Below are positions 17,234 through 26,679 of a stretch of 64,000 bases of DNA, piece after piece. Location: positions 28,565-92,564 of the forward strand of contig CAMBDL010000007.1 in the NCBI GenBank assembly GCA_945865365.1, read 5' to 3'. The translations under genes and the position numbers were made by a program. This DNA comes from Streptomyces griseus. GTDB taxonomy: Bacteria; Actinomycetota; Actinomycetes; Nanopelagicales; Nanopelagicaceae. Numbering within the stretch: the first letter of the stretch is position 1; the number at the start of each line of letters is the position of its first letter. The notes under the pieces are model-generated. The model was given only the letters and a program-made list of their open reading frames with translations, was not told the DNA's origin and ran no database searches.

Positions 17234-18259
17234 TTAACCAAAGAAAATCTCGGCCTCCTTGTATCGCTCTAGTGGAACTAGCTTGAGCTTTTCGGTAGCC
17301 GATGCAAGCGGTACACGGAGAATATCGGTGCCATGGAGGGCGACCATCTTTCCCCAATCACCTTCATGAGCTGCAGTAATTGCATGCAAACCAAAACGGG
17401 TAGCGAGAACTCGATCAAAAGCTGTTGGTGTGCCACCACGTTGAATGTGGCCGAGAACCGATGTGCGTGCCTCTTTGCCAGTCTTGGCTTCAATCTGTCC
17501 GGCGAGCCAGTCACCGATTCCGGCGAGCTTAACGTGACCAAAGGCATCAACTGTTTGATCCTTTACGGCCATATCGCCATCTTGAGGAATCGCACCTTCG
17601 GCAATAACGATGATAGGAGAGTAATGGGATTGGAAACGAGACTCAACCCATTCACATACCTTGTCAAGAGAAAACTTCTGCTCAGGAATTAAAATACACG
17701 CTGCACCTCCAGCAAGTCCGGCGTGCAGAGCAATCCAGCCAGCGTGACGTCCCATGACTTCAACGATTAATGCCCTGTGATGCGATTCAGCTGTTGTGTG
17801 CAGACGGTCAATGGCCTCTACTGCAATATTGACTGCGGTATCAAAGCCAAATGTGTAATCAGTATTGTTAAGGTCATTATCAATTGTCTTTGGAACCCCA
17901 ATAACTTTCACACCTAGTGAATCTAATTTGGTAGCTACACCTAACGTATCTTCGCCACCGATAGCGATGAGTGCATCAATTCCAGCTTTCGCTAAATTCT
18001 CTTTAATTTTTTCAACGCCACCATCGATTTTAAATGGATTAGTGCGAGAGGATCCGAGAATCGTTCCACCCCGAGGCAAGATTCCTCGAGTTGTTTCAAT
18101 GGTCAATGGCATAGTTAAGCCTTCGAGTGGGCCTTTCCAGCCATCGCGAAAACCAACAAACTCATGACCAAACTCTTTTACGCCTTTTCGGACTACCGCA
18201 CGAATAACAGCATTAAGTCCCGGGCAATCTCCGCCGCCAGTTAGTACACCAATACGCAT
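17234..18259 (-). CDS. pfkA: 6-phosphofructokinase, predicted pyrophosphate-dependent
   Basis: The 341-residue enzyme interconverts fructose 6-phosphate and fructose 1,6-bisphosphate. It begins MRIGVLTGGGDCPGLN; I chose this ATG (18259) over one 12 nt upstream because GGAG lies seven bases before it. Two residues decide the phosphoryl donor: Asp104 in GGEDT (glycine in ATP enzymes such as E. coli PfkA) and Lys124 in PKTIDND. Asp104 together with Lys124 is the pattern of the pyrophosphate-dependent, reversible enzymes of actinomycetes, so PPi is predicted. The sugar-phosphate motif VMGRHAGWIALHAGLAGGA and HIQRGGTPTAFDR are intact. Confidence 0.9.
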   Translation of the reverse strand: MRIGVLTGGGDCPGLNAVIRAVVRKGVKEFGHEFVGFRDGWKGPLEGLTMPLTIETTRGILPRGGTILGSSRTNPFKIDGGVEKIKENLAKAGIDALIAIGGEDTLGVATKLDSLGVKVIGVPKTIDNDLNNTDYTFGFDTAVNIAVEAIDRLHTTAESHHRALIVEVMGRHAGWIALHAGLAGGAACILIPEQKFSLDKVCEWVESRFQSHYSPIIVIAEGAIPQDGDMAVKDQTVDAFGHVKLAGIGDWLAGQIEAKTGKEARTSVLGHIQRGGTPTAFDRVLATRFGLHAITAAHEGDWGKMVALHGTDILRVPLASATEKLKLVPLERYKEAEIFFG

Positions 18260-18347
18260 TTTCAACTCCATTGAGAAAAGTTTTGTAAAGAAGGGCTTGA
18301 ACTAACAAAACGCCCCACTTATGGTCAACGCTGACCTGCACAGTCTA

Positions 18348-18380
18348 GCGTTGAGTTCTGGTTAATCAACAACTCAACGC
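18348..18380. terminator. hairpin between glgC and pfkA
   Basis: A perfect 10-bp inverted repeat, GCGTTGAGTT (18348-18357) and AACTCAACGC (18371-18380), surrounds a 13-nt loop. It lies 15 bp after the glgC stop on the minus strand and about 90 bp before the pfkA start. There is no U-run after it, so it may be an atypical terminator for glgC, or an operator in the pfkA leader. Confidence 0.45.
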
Positions 18381-18394
18381 AGGCGTGGGCAAAG

Positions 18395-19618
18395 TTATGC
18401 AGTAACCCGCACGCCTTTACCAACGACGATAATGCCGCCAGGACTGATGGTGAAACGATCGCGATCTCGTTCTAAATCAACGCCGATGTGTGCGCCTGGC
18501 TCGACAAAAACATTCTTATCGAGAATTGCATTTCGAATTACTGCTTTATCACCAATATGGACTGAGGGCATTAATACCGAACCCTCAATGAGCGAACCAC
18601 TACCTACCGAAACATCATAGGAGACAACTGAATTGTGCAGAATTCCTCCCGAAATAATCGTTCCCGCGCCAACGATTGAATCATGAGCAGCCCCGCCTTC
18701 ACTAAATTTTGCAGGTGGAAGAGATGGCGGATTAGTAAGTAGTGGCCATTCCCGGTTATACAAATTAAAAATCGGATGCACCGATACCAAATCCATATGT
18801 GCCTCGTAATAAGCATCCACAGAGCCCACGTCTCGCCAATAACCTTTATCGCGCTCGGTCTCACCTGGAACAACATTATGTTCAAAATCGTAGACTTTTG
18901 CGGCACCGGCTTTAGTTAAAAATGGAATTATATTTGCACCTAAATCATGACGTGACTCTAAATCTTCAGAGTCAATAATTAACGCCTCCTCCATTACATC
19001 GCGCTTAAAGATGTAGTTACCCATTGAGACTAAACATAAATCAGGGTGACCGGGCATCGCCGGAGGATCTGTCGGTTTTTCATGAAAGGCCTTGATGGTA
19101 ATGCCATCATCGGCTAATTCAATGACGCCAAACTCATGTGCCTCAGAGCGTGGCATGCGAATCGCAGCGACCGTAACTCCAGCCCCTGATTCGACGTGCT
19201 GTTCAAACATTTGGCCTGGATCCATGCGATATACGTGGTCAGCGCCAAAGACCAGCACATGATTAGGGTTTTCATCATGAATCAAATTAAAGTTTTGGAG
19301 AATTGCATCGGCACTACCGGTGTACCAGCGTGGGCCTAAGCGCTGTTGAGCGGGAACTGGAGTGATGTAATTACCCAATAAAGCTGACATACGCCACGTT
19401 GTGGTGATGTGTCTATCTAGAGAGTGCGACTTGTATTGCGTTAAAACGGCGACCTTTAACATATTCGCATTAACGAGGTTTGATAAAACGAAATCAATCA
19501 AACGATATGAACCGCCAAATGGAACGGCCGGCTTGGCTCTATCGGCCGTGAGGGGCATCAATCGCTTTCCTTCGCCGCCGGCAAGGACTATGCCAAGGGG
19601 AAGTTTAAGTTTTGCCAT
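18395..19618 (-). CDS. glgC: glucose-1-phosphate adenylyltransferase (ADP-glucose pyrophosphorylase)
   Basis: GlgC makes ADP-glucose, the activated donor for glycogen-type glucans. The 407-residue protein starts with the nucleotidyltransferase signature [25 protein letters not shown] (residues 12-36) and ends with a left-handed beta-helix domain (hexapeptide-like [29 protein letters not shown]) that carries allosteric sites in the family. It is divergent from the glycosyltransferase gene glgM, with only 45 bp between start codons, consistent with a shared control region for storage-polymer synthesis. Confidence 0.94.
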   Translation of the reverse strand: MAKLKLPLGIVLAGGEGKRLMPLTADRAKPAVPFGGSYRLIDFVLSNLVNANMLKVAVLTQYKSHSLDRHITTTWRMSALLGNYITPVPAQQRLGPRWYTGSADAILQNFNLIHDENPNHVLVFGADHVYRMDPGQMFEQHVESGAGVTVAAIRMPRSEAHEFGVIELADDGITIKAFHEKPTDPPAMPGHPDLCLVSMGNYIFKRDVMEEALIIDSEDLESRHDLGANIIPFLTKAGAAKVYDFEHNVVPGETERDKGYWRDVGSVDAYYEAHMDLVSVHPIFNLYNREWPLLTNPPSLPPAKFSEGGAAHDSIVGAGTIISGGILHNSVVSYDVSVGSGSLIEGSVLMPSVHIGDKAVIRNAILDKNVFVEPGAHIGVDLERDRDRFTISPGGIIVVGKGVRVTA

Positions 19619-19663
19619 GCGCTAACGATAGCCTGTACCTCTTGGCCGGGGTAGGGGGAATTA

Positions 19664-20824
19664 GTGAGCGAACTAAAAGTTGGCATCGTAACAAAGGAGT
19701 GGCCCCCTGCCGTCTATGGTGGCGCCGGTGTACATGTTGTGCAATTAACGCAAGCACTTCGCAGCATTAGTGGAATCTCTGTGGATGTCCATTGCTTTGG
19801 TGGGAAACGTGATGACGCTTTTGGATACTCCACTCCTGCCGAATTGACTAACGCTAATCCCGCAGTTCAAGCGTTAGCTACTGATCTTGAGATTGCTTCT
19901 CATCTGTCTACTGTTGATGTAGTCCATTCGCACACGTGGTATGCAAATATGGCGGGCCATATCGCTGCCCTTCATTATTCAATTCCTCATATTGTCAGCG
20001 CGCACTCTCTTGAACCCCTTCGCCCCTGGAAAGCTGAACAATTAGGCTCAGGATATGCAATTTCTTCATGGGCTGAAAAGACTGCGTATGAATCTGCAGC
20101 AGCGATCATCGCAGTCAGCGATGCTATGCGCTCAGATGTATTAACGGCATATCCAAGCCTTGAACCAGGAAAAGTTATAACTATCCGAAATGGTGTTGAT
20201 ACAGATAAGTTTGCACCAAACTATGACGCTTCAGTTGCCGAAAAGTTTGCGATCAATGGACAGTACGCTATTTTTGTTGGACGTATCACTCGACAAAAAG
20301 GTTTAGCTCACCTCTTGCGCGCTTGGAAAGATGTTCCATCTGAATATGGCTTAGTTTTAGCTGCTGGCAATCCCGATGAAGAAGGAATTGGCAATGAAGT
20401 TGCCGAATTAATAACCGAGCTACAAAAGACACGCGAAAATATATACTGGATAAAAGGCATGCTGCCACATCACGAATTAACTGCCCTTCTGACTGGGGCC
20501 AGCCTATTTATCTGTCCATCGATTTATGAGCCACTCGGAATCGTGAACTTAGAAGCTATGGGCTGTGAAACTGCGGTACTTGCATCACGTGTGGGTGGAA
20601 TTCCAGAAGTTGTAACCCATGGCGAAACTGGCGAGTTAGTTGATTACATAGGAGATGCCATCACTTTCGAAAGCGCATTAACACAATCAATCATGCGTTT
20701 GATGTCACAACCCGAACTCCTTGCGCAGTACGGAGTTGCTGGACGAATTAGAGCGACGAAAGATTTTGGATGGGAAGCCGTTGCTCAAGCGACAGTTGAT
20801 CTTTATCGCAGCGTGATTGCTTAA
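19664..20824 (+). CDS. glgM: GT4 ADP-glucose glycosyltransferase, GlgM / 'Corynebacterium-type glycogen synthase'
   Basis: The 386-residue protein belongs to the actinobacterial GT4 family long called glycogen synthase: TKEWPPAVYGGAGVHVVQLTQAL at the N-terminus, VDVHCFGG, ANPAVQALATDLEIA and the nucleotide-binding end PSIYEPLGIVNLEAMGC. In mycobacteria this family makes maltose 1-phosphate from ADP-glucose and glucose 1-phosphate (GlgM), feeding the GlgE route. Both roles use the product of the divergent glgC. The start is GTG at 19664, preceded by AGGGGG. No glgE or glgB gene lies in the window to decide between the two routes. Confidence 0.85.
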   Translation: MSELKVGIVTKEWPPAVYGGAGVHVVQLTQALRSISGISVDVHCFGGKRDDAFGYSTPAELTNANPAVQALATDLEIASHLSTVDVVHSHTWYANMAGHIAALHYSIPHIVSAHSLEPLRPWKAEQLGSGYAISSWAEKTAYESAAAIIAVSDAMRSDVLTAYPSLEPGKVITIRNGVDTDKFAPNYDASVAEKFAINGQYAIFVGRITRQKGLAHLLRAWKDVPSEYGLVLAAGNPDEEGIGNEVAELITELQKTRENIYWIKGMLPHHELTALLTGASLFICPSIYEPLGIVNLEAMGCETAVLASRVGGIPEVVTHGETGELVDYIGDAITFESALTQSIMRLMSQPELLAQYGVAGRIRATKDFGWEAVAQATVDLYRSVIA

Positions 20825-21706
20825 ATGACACGTAAATCCTGGATTCAATTTGCCATTGTCGGCTTCCTGTGGGGAATCCCCTATTTGTTAATGAAAGTTG
20901 CAGTTGCCGATATTCCACCACCTCTTATTGTTGCTGGACGAACCATAATCGGTGCTGCAATCTTAATTCCTATAGCTATCCACCAAAAGTCTTTGATGGA
21001 TGCCATCAGGGGTATTAAATATGTACTTCCTTACGCATTTCTTGAAATGGTCGGCCCGTGGATTTTGATCACTAATGCTGAAAAGGAAATCTCATCTGGT
21101 TTAGCTGGTCTACTCGTTGCTACCGTTCCGATTTTTGCGACAATATTTACATCACTGCGCGGGGATCATTCAGTCTGGCAACCAAAACGAATCTTTGGAT
21201 TAGTAGTTGGATTTATTGGAATTGTTGCACTAGTTGGAATCGAATCAATCACCGGTAGCAGTAATCCCAAGGCCATAGCCATGTGTATTCTCGCGGCTAT
21301 CCTTTACTCCTATGCGGTATTGATGGTGACATCAAATTTGCCAGGGGTCGAAGGTGTTGCAATTAATGGTGTTGCAATGGCAATTACTGCAATCTTCTAC
21401 ACCCCAATCGCTATCGCCATGTGGCCCTCGAATCCCGTCTCCTTGAACGCTGTAGCAGCTTTAGTCGCCCTTGGCGTTTTTTCTACAGCTATAGCCTTCA
21501 TGCTCTTCTTTATCGTTATTAAAGAGATTGGCCCAGCTCGTGGCTCTTTGACTACTTACGTCAATACGGCTGTAGCAGTAGTTCTTGGAATTATTATCTT
21601 GAACGAGCCGATTACGCTGGGAATTATTGTTGGTCTGCCTTTAGTGCTTCTAGGCTCTTACTTAGCTAGCCGCAATAGTAAATTAGTTGTTATCGCCGAA
21701 TCCTAA
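20825..21706 (+). CDS. EamA/DMT-family transporter
   Basis: The 293-residue protein has ten predicted spans in two EamA repeats (for example VGFLWGIPYLLMKVAVADIP at the start and AAILYSYAVLMVTSNLP at the second repeat). It begins directly after the glgM stop (TAAATG). The substrate is unknown. The last 24 bp overlap the convergent era gene. It differs in sequence from the DMT gene at 13475, so the two are old paralogues rather than a recent duplication. Confidence 0.82.
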   Translation: MTRKSWIQFAIVGFLWGIPYLLMKVAVADIPPPLIVAGRTIIGAAILIPIAIHQKSLMDAIRGIKYVLPYAFLEMVGPWILITNAEKEISSGLAGLLVATVPIFATIFTSLRGDHSVWQPKRIFGLVVGFIGIVALVGIESITGSSNPKAIAMCILAAILYSYAVLMVTSNLPGVEGVAINGVAMAITAIFYTPIAIAMWPSNPVSLNAVAALVALGVFSTAIAFMLFFIVIKEIGPARGSLTTYVNTAVAVVLGIIILNEPITLGIIVGLPLVLLGSYLASRNSKLVVIAES

Positions 21707-22603
21707 ACGCTCCAATAATTTAGGATCTCGCTGCCACTCTTTTGATACTTTGATATGTAATCCTAAGAAAATCTTGGCAACAAGTGCGCGCTCAATATCG
21801 GTGCGGGCGCGGATGCCAATCTCTTTCAATCGAATGCCTTGGTGGCCCAATAAAATCGCACGCTGTGTATCGCGCTCAACGTGAATCGTTGCATGGACAT
21901 CGTAAAATGGACGTGAACCCTTTTCTTCGCGCTCACCAAACTCATCGATTGTCACCATAATTGAATGCGGAAGCTCCTCGCGTACATCTTGTAAAGCCGC
22001 TTCACGAATAAACTCACAGATTAACTGCTCAATCCCTTGATCACTGGTCGTACCTGCTGGGTAATACTCTGGCCCACTAGGTAAGTTCTTACCGATAAGT
22101 TCATTGAGTAAATCGATTTGATTGTGGATTGCTGCCGATACAGGAATGATTTCATCCCATTCAAATCCTTGAGCCAACGCCATAATTCCGGCAAGGCGTA
22201 GGGCTAACTTTTCTTTTGAAATCAAATCTGTTTTAGTGATAACTGCAAACTTTTTAGCCCGCGGATGCTTCGCTATTTCCGCTGCAATGAAAATATCTCC
22301 AGCACCTGATGTTTCATCGGCAGGAATACACATGATGACTACATCAACTGAATCCATGCTTTGGTCAACTACCGCATTAAGACGATGCCCCAACAGGGTC
22401 TTAGGTTTGTGCACACCTGGTGTATCTACAAGTACAGCTTGAAAATCTGATCCATGGACTATTCCTCGGATTGCACTGCGAGTGGTGTTTGGGTGGTGGG
22501 ATGTAATTGCAATCTTGCTGCCAACAAGTGCGTTAATTAATGTAGATTTTCCAACGTTAGGGCGGCCAACAATGGCAACAAAGCCCGAACGGAAATCACT
22601 CAT
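21683..22603 (-). CDS. era: GTPase Era
   Basis: Era binds 16S rRNA near its 3' end and checkpoints small-subunit assembly. The 306-residue protein has the G1 motif GRPNVGKS at 13-20, G3 DTPG in VLVDTPGVHKP, G4 TKTD, and a C-terminal KH domain with the ILLGHQGIRLKEIGIRAR segment that holds RNA. Length and order are normal for the family. It is 12 bp downstream of dprA on the minus strand. Confidence 0.95.
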   Translation of the reverse strand: MSDFRSGFVAIVGRPNVGKSTLINALVGSKIAITSHHPNTTRSAIRGIVHGSDFQAVLVDTPGVHKPKTLLGHRLNAVVDQSMDSVDVVIMCIPADETSGAGDIFIAAEIAKHPRAKKFAVITKTDLISKEKLALRLAGIMALAQGFEWDEIIPVSAAIHNQIDLLNELIGKNLPSGPEYYPAGTTSDQGIEQLICEFIREAALQDVREELPHSIMVTIDEFGEREEKGSRPFYDVHATIHVERDTQRAILLGHQGIRLKEIGIRARTDIERALVAKIFLGLHIKVSKEWQRDPKLLERLGFGDNN

Positions 22604-22615
22604 AGGGCGATTCTC

Positions 22616-23476
22616 TCATTGATTTAAGCCTATGAACTCCACTGCATCGGCTACCGATGTCACAATTTCAGCAGCCCTCTCCCCGATTAAGCGATGACAA
22701 CCTTCGCTAGTTGGTGAATTAATTGCTCCCGGAATTGCCATAACTGGACGCAATAATTCAGCGGCATCGCGTGCAGTACGCAGTGATCCACTGCGGAAAG
22801 CAGCTTCTACTACCAGTGTGGCTAGAGACATTGAAGCAATTAATCGATTGCGTGTTAAGAATCGATGTGGCATTGCCTTTACCCCAGGCATCACTTCAGT
22901 AATGAGTGCTCCTGATTCGCAGATTTCCTCAAATAATCGAGCATTTCCAGCGGGATAGTTAATATCTATCCCAGATGCGATAACGGCCACTGTACTTCCC
23001 TCGGCGATTAATGCACCTTTATGTGCATAGGTATCGATGCCATATGCGCCTCCACTAATAATCGCCCAATCTCGATCAACAAAGCCTGCGGCAAAGTCTC
23101 CAGCTATTCGTGCACCGTACTGTGTGGGATTTCGAGTACCAACGATTGCAAGTGAGTCAGTGGTTAATGCCTGCAGATTTCCCTTGGCGATGAGTGCAAT
23201 TGGAGGTGCCACGAGATCCTCAACACGCGATGGCCAATGGAGATCACCCGGAATGAGAAATGTCGATCCAGTAGCATCGATAGAAGTAAAGAGCGCATCG
23301 GATGAGGTAAGTGATACAAGAGAGATGAGAGCACTATATTTAATTCGATCATATCCACCATGAACTAATTTATTTACTACCTCTAAGGCGCTTGAGCCGC
23401 AAATTTCAGCGGCCCAGAATGTATGTCCACCTTCGATTGCGCTAAAGAGAATCGCGCGCGCCTCTCGCTCGTTCAC
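22616..23476 (-). CDS. dprA: DNA-processing protein DprA (Smf)
   Basis: DprA binds incoming single-stranded DNA and loads RecA during transformation; many non-competent bacteria keep it. The 286-residue protein has the Rossmann-like core LAIVGTRNPTQYG, WAIISGGAYGIDTYAHKGAL and TVAVIASGIDINYPAGN, plus LTRNRLIASMSLATLVVEA. It lacks a clear C-terminal winged-helix domain, being short (about 290 residues compared with 360 or more in many relatives). Its start overlaps the comM stop by ATGA, and the order yraN-comM-dprA is conserved in many actinobacteria. Confidence 0.92.
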   Translation of the reverse strand: MNEREARAILFSAIEGGHTFWAAEICGSSALEVVNKLVHGGYDRIKYSALISLVSLTSSDALFTSIDATGSTFLIPGDLHWPSRVEDLVAPPIALIAKGNLQALTTDSLAIVGTRNPTQYGARIAGDFAAGFVDRDWAIISGGAYGIDTYAHKGALIAEGSTVAVIASGIDINYPAGNARLFEEICESGALITEVMPGVKAMPHRFLTRNRLIASMSLATLVVEAAFRSGSLRTARDAAELLRPVMAIPGAINSPTSEGCHRLIGERAAEIVTSVADAVEFIGLNQ

Positions 23477-24993
23477 TGTTCGATTCCAGATCGAAGGCTA
23501 TGGGCCAATTTAATGTCGGCCAATGTTGGAGCTTCATGTCCATGTAAATCTGCCAATGTCCACCCTACTCGTGCAATTTTATGTAACCCCCGTGCCGTAA
23601 TGTGCTCGCTTTCAAGTTCATCATGCAAAAAACTCATAGCTGCTCGCTCGGGTTTAAAAGTAGTTCGTAATGCACGTGAAGGAATCTGGGAGTTCACGCT
23701 CCAACCAGCTCCATTAAATCGTGCAGCTGCAATGGCGCGAGCTGCAACAACTCGTTGGCGAATCTCGGCGCTACTTTCTCCAAGCTCGGTTCGGGCCATA
23801 TCTAAACGACCCACAGGATCTAAGTGCACCCTCATATCTATCCGATCCATCAAAGGGCCAGAGAGTTTTCCCAAATAGCGGCGAACTTGTTGAGATGAAC
23901 ATGTGCAGTTGCGACCGCGACCAGAAAACTTTCCGCAGGGACATGGATTAGCCGCCAGCACAAGTAAAAACTGGGCGGGGAAAGTTACATTTCCAATGCT
24001 GCGCGCGATGGTGATTGTGCCTGCCTCTAAAGGTTGACGCAGTGAATCGAGAACGCCCGAAGGACACTCTGGTGCCTCATCGATAAAGAGAACTCCATTA
24101 TGAGCCAATGAACACGCTCCTGGCTTAATGGAATGCGCTCCCCCGCCAACCATAGCTACTCGGGTTGTTGTGTGATGTGGAGAAACTATCGGTGCGATCA
24201 ATGATGTAGGTGACCTGGTAGCAAATGTTCCAGCAAGAGAGTGCACAGCCGTTACTTCCAGCGCCTGTGCAATATCTAAGGCAGGCATGATTGTAGGAAT
24301 TCGCTCGGCAATCATCGTCTTTCCCGTTCCGGGTGGACCAATTAATAAGATGTGATGACCTCCAGTTGCCGCAATCTCTGCAGCTAAACGGGCCTGCATT
24401 TGTCCGGCTACATCGGCAAAATCCAAACGATCATCGGTGGGTTGCCATGCTAAGTCAATCTCTTGGACACACTCACGTACCCCTGTTCGTAGCCATGTAA
24501 GAATCTTCGTGAGATGCTCCATTGGAATAATCTCCATGTTGTGCATCAGAGATGCCTCTTTGAAATTTGCAGCTGGAACGACTGCGGTACGAACTCCAGA
24601 TTTATAAGCCACCATTAACGATGGCAATACCCCTCGTACTGAACGAATTCGACCATCGAGTGCTAATTCGCCAATAAAAACAATGTCACGAATTTTCTCA
24701 GGTGCAATACTCTCGTGGGCAGATAATAGGGCGATACAAATTGCTACATCAAAACTAGAGCCACTCTTAGGTAACCACGCAGGAGATAATGACACGGTTA
24801 CTTTGCGATTGGGCCAACTTTCTCCGCAGTTAACCATCGCAGCGCGGACACGATCACGTGACTCTGAGAGTGCAGCATCGGGTAAACCTAAGAGTGAATA
24901 CATGGGAACTCCGTCGGCAATATCTACTTCCACGGTTATTACATGACCATCTAAGCCAAGGAGTGCAACGCAGAGAGTTTGAGCCAGAGTCAT
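23473..24993 (-). CDS. comM: YifB/ComM-family Mg-chelatase-like AAA+ ATPase
   Basis: ComM-type proteins are hexameric helicases promoting branch migration of DNA taken up in transformation. The 506-residue protein has a Lon-protease-like N-terminal domain (about 1-170), an AAA+ core with Walker A GPPGTGKTM and Walker B VLFIDEAPEC, a PCGKFSGRGRNCTCSSQQ zinc-finger-like insert and a C-terminal Mg-chelatase subunit ChlI domain. It overlaps yraN and dprA by 4 bp each, so the three are translationally coupled. Confidence 0.93.
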   Translation of the reverse strand: MTLAQTLCVALLGLDGHVITVEVDIADGVPMYSLLGLPDAALSESRDRVRAAMVNCGESWPNRKVTVSLSPAWLPKSGSSFDVAICIALLSAHESIAPEKIRDIVFIGELALDGRIRSVRGVLPSLMVAYKSGVRTAVVPAANFKEASLMHNMEIIPMEHLTKILTWLRTGVRECVQEIDLAWQPTDDRLDFADVAGQMQARLAAEIAATGGHHILLIGPPGTGKTMIAERIPTIMPALDIAQALEVTAVHSLAGTFATRSPTSLIAPIVSPHHTTTRVAMVGGGAHSIKPGACSLAHNGVLFIDEAPECPSGVLDSLRQPLEAGTITIARSIGNVTFPAQFLLVLAANPCPCGKFSGRGRNCTCSSQQVRRYLGKLSGPLMDRIDMRVHLDPVGRLDMARTELGESSAEIRQRVVAARAIAAARFNGAGWSVNSQIPSRALRTTFKPERAAMSFLHDELESEHITARGLHKIARVGWTLADLHGHEAPTLADIKLAHSLRSGIEQ

Positions 24994-25355
24994 AGGATAT
25001 GAGCTCGGTATTCAATGCTGTGTGAACCATCTGGTGCAATCAAGACAGCGGCTGCATCGATTTGATAGTCGCAGCCCAGGCAGCCATGAGTTGCTAGCCA
25101 ACCTAAAGCTAATCGCTGCATGCGCCGGGCTTTATGCTCATTGATCGCTTCGAAAGGGTGACCAAAGGCCATCGAAGAGCGCGTTTTGACCTCCACGAAG
25201 GCGAAGACTCCACTTCGGTGTAGCGCAACAATATCGATTTCACCTTCACGGATTCGCCAATTGCGCTCGATGATTTCTGCGTGCTGGGTGATTAAGTACT
25301 GTGTCACTATCTCTTCACCACATGCACCTATACGTTGATTACTAATTTTTCGCAT
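24990..25355 (-). CDS. YraN family (UPF0102) predicted endonuclease
   Basis: The 121-residue protein has the archaeal Holliday-junction-resolvase-like nuclease core: GEEIVTQYL, then RNWRIREGEIDIVALHRSGVFAFVEVKTR, the PD-(D/E)xK pattern (E-I-D ... V-E-V-K). The biochemical role of the family is not settled. It starts at ATG 25355 and overlaps comM by 4 bp. Confidence 0.88.
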   Translation of the reverse strand: MRKISNQRIGACGEEIVTQYLITQHAEIIERNWRIREGEIDIVALHRSGVFAFVEVKTRSSMAFGHPFEAINEHKARRMQRLALGWLATHGCLGCDYQIDAAAVLIAPDGSHSIEYRAHIL

Positions 25356-25401
25356 GGTGGGACCATAAATTTCAACCCTGACAATTAGAGGATTGAGCTC
25401 T

Positions 25402-26010
25402 TTACTTGTGGATGAGCGCAGCGATATTTGAAAATGAACGCCGATGTTCTATACACGGGCCATGCTCATTAAGCGCACGCGTATGAGAAGCAGTGATATA
25501 GCCCTTATGCCCAGCAAAACCAAACTGCGGATACTGCTCATCCATGGCTCGCATAATTCGATCACGAGTTACTTTGGCAATTATCGATGCGGCGCTGATA
25601 CTAACAACGACTTGATCGCCTTTCCACACCGCTAAATTTGGTAAACCTAAACCTTCAATCGCATAGCCATCAGTTAAAACATAGGCAGGTACCTGATCAA
25701 GTCCGTGAACTGCGCGGCGCATACCATCTAGATTTGCTGCATGCACTCCGCGTGCATCAACTTCTAGTGCTGGCACTATTACTACGTTAATTGACGTTGC
25801 ACATCTTTGAATTAAATCGAAAATCTCTTCTCTCTTTTTTTCAGAGATCTCTTTTGAATCACGTACAACCGATAACTCAGGAGCAAAGGGATCTTTAAGA
25901 ATGACGCTTGCTATAACTAGAGGTCCAGCACATGCACCTCGTCCGGCTTCATCAACCCCAGCAATAGGTGAAATTCCGGCGTTGATGAGCAGCTGCTCAA
26001 TCACCTTCAT
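25402..26010 (-). CDS. rnhB: ribonuclease HII
   Basis: RNase HII nicks DNA at misincorporated ribonucleotides and removes RNA primers. The 202-residue protein shows the catalytic signature GVDEAGRGACAGPLV near residues 18-32 (Asp-Glu pair), AYVLTDGYAI with the third aspartate and SAASIIAKVTRDRIM before the fourth. It lies 6 bp downstream of lepB on the same strand. Confidence 0.95.
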   Translation of the reverse strand: MKVIEQLLINAGISPIAGVDEAGRGACAGPLVIASVILKDPFAPELSVVRDSKEISEKKREEIFDLIQRCATSINVVIVPALEVDARGVHAANLDGMRRAVHGLDQVPAYVLTDGYAIEGLGLPNLAVWKGDQVVVSISAASIIAKVTRDRIMRAMDEQYPQFGFAGHKGYITASHTRALNEHGPCIEHRRSFSNIAALIHK

Positions 26011-26016
26011 TAAAGG

Positions 26017-26670
26017 CTACTTAACTAAGTCGATCTGTGGGAGATATGTAAGATTTTTAAATGGCCAAATCACTGCAAAGACGCGACCAGTGACTCGCGA
26101 AAGCGGAACCATTCCCTTGTTAATATCTTCTTGGTGATAACGTGAATCAGCACTCGCACTGCGGTGATCACCCATGACCCACAACTTTCCCTTTGCAACG
26201 GTGATGTCAAACTTCATGTCACTTGGCGCATTGCCCTTAAAAATATATGGCTCAGTGATTGCAGTTCCATTGACCTCAATTAAGCCGGCCTTAGTACAGC
26301 AAACTACGCGATCTCCAGCTATGCCAATGACTCGCTTTACTAAATACTGCTTGGCAGGGTTAGGCAAAACACCAACTGCTACTAAAACACTCTTAGCTTC
26401 AGCAATAATCTTATTGCCAGATGTATCACCATAGAATGGAAGCCACTTTGCTGGATCGCGGAAGACAACAACATCACCGCGGGAGATCTGCTTAGATAAA
26501 AATGGCAGCTTATTGACAGCTACTCGATCTTGTATCTGCAAAGTATTTTCCATTGATCCTGATGGAATATAGAAAAACTGCACAAGAAAGGTCTTGATGA
26601 AGAGTGAAACAACCAAAGCGACAAGTACAAGAATTGGGAACTCCTGTAGGAGAGAGCCCTTACGGCGCAT
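26017..26670 (-). CDS. lepB: signal peptidase I
   Basis: LepB cleaves Sec and Tat signal peptides on the outer face of the membrane. The 217-residue protein has one N-terminal anchor (about 12-33), catalytic Ser39 in IPSGSM and Lys112 in YLVKRVIG, and the GDRVVC and VMGDHRSASADSR blocks (boxes D and E). It follows rplS by 9 bp. This is the expected processing enzyme for the secreted proteins of the window (binding protein, PKD protein, cytochrome b5 protein). Confidence 0.95.
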   Translation of the reverse strand: MRRKGSLLQEFPILVLVALVVSLFIKTFLVQFFYIPSGSMENTLQIQDRVAVNKLPFLSKQISRGDVVVFRDPAKWLPFYGDTSGNKIIAEAKSVLVAVGVLPNPAKQYLVKRVIGIAGDRVVCCTKAGLIEVNGTAITEPYIFKGNAPSDMKFDITVAKGKLWVMGDHRSASADSRYHQEDINKGMVPLSRVTGRVFAVIWPFKNLTYLPQIDLVK

Positions 26671-26679
26671 TGACGCTAG

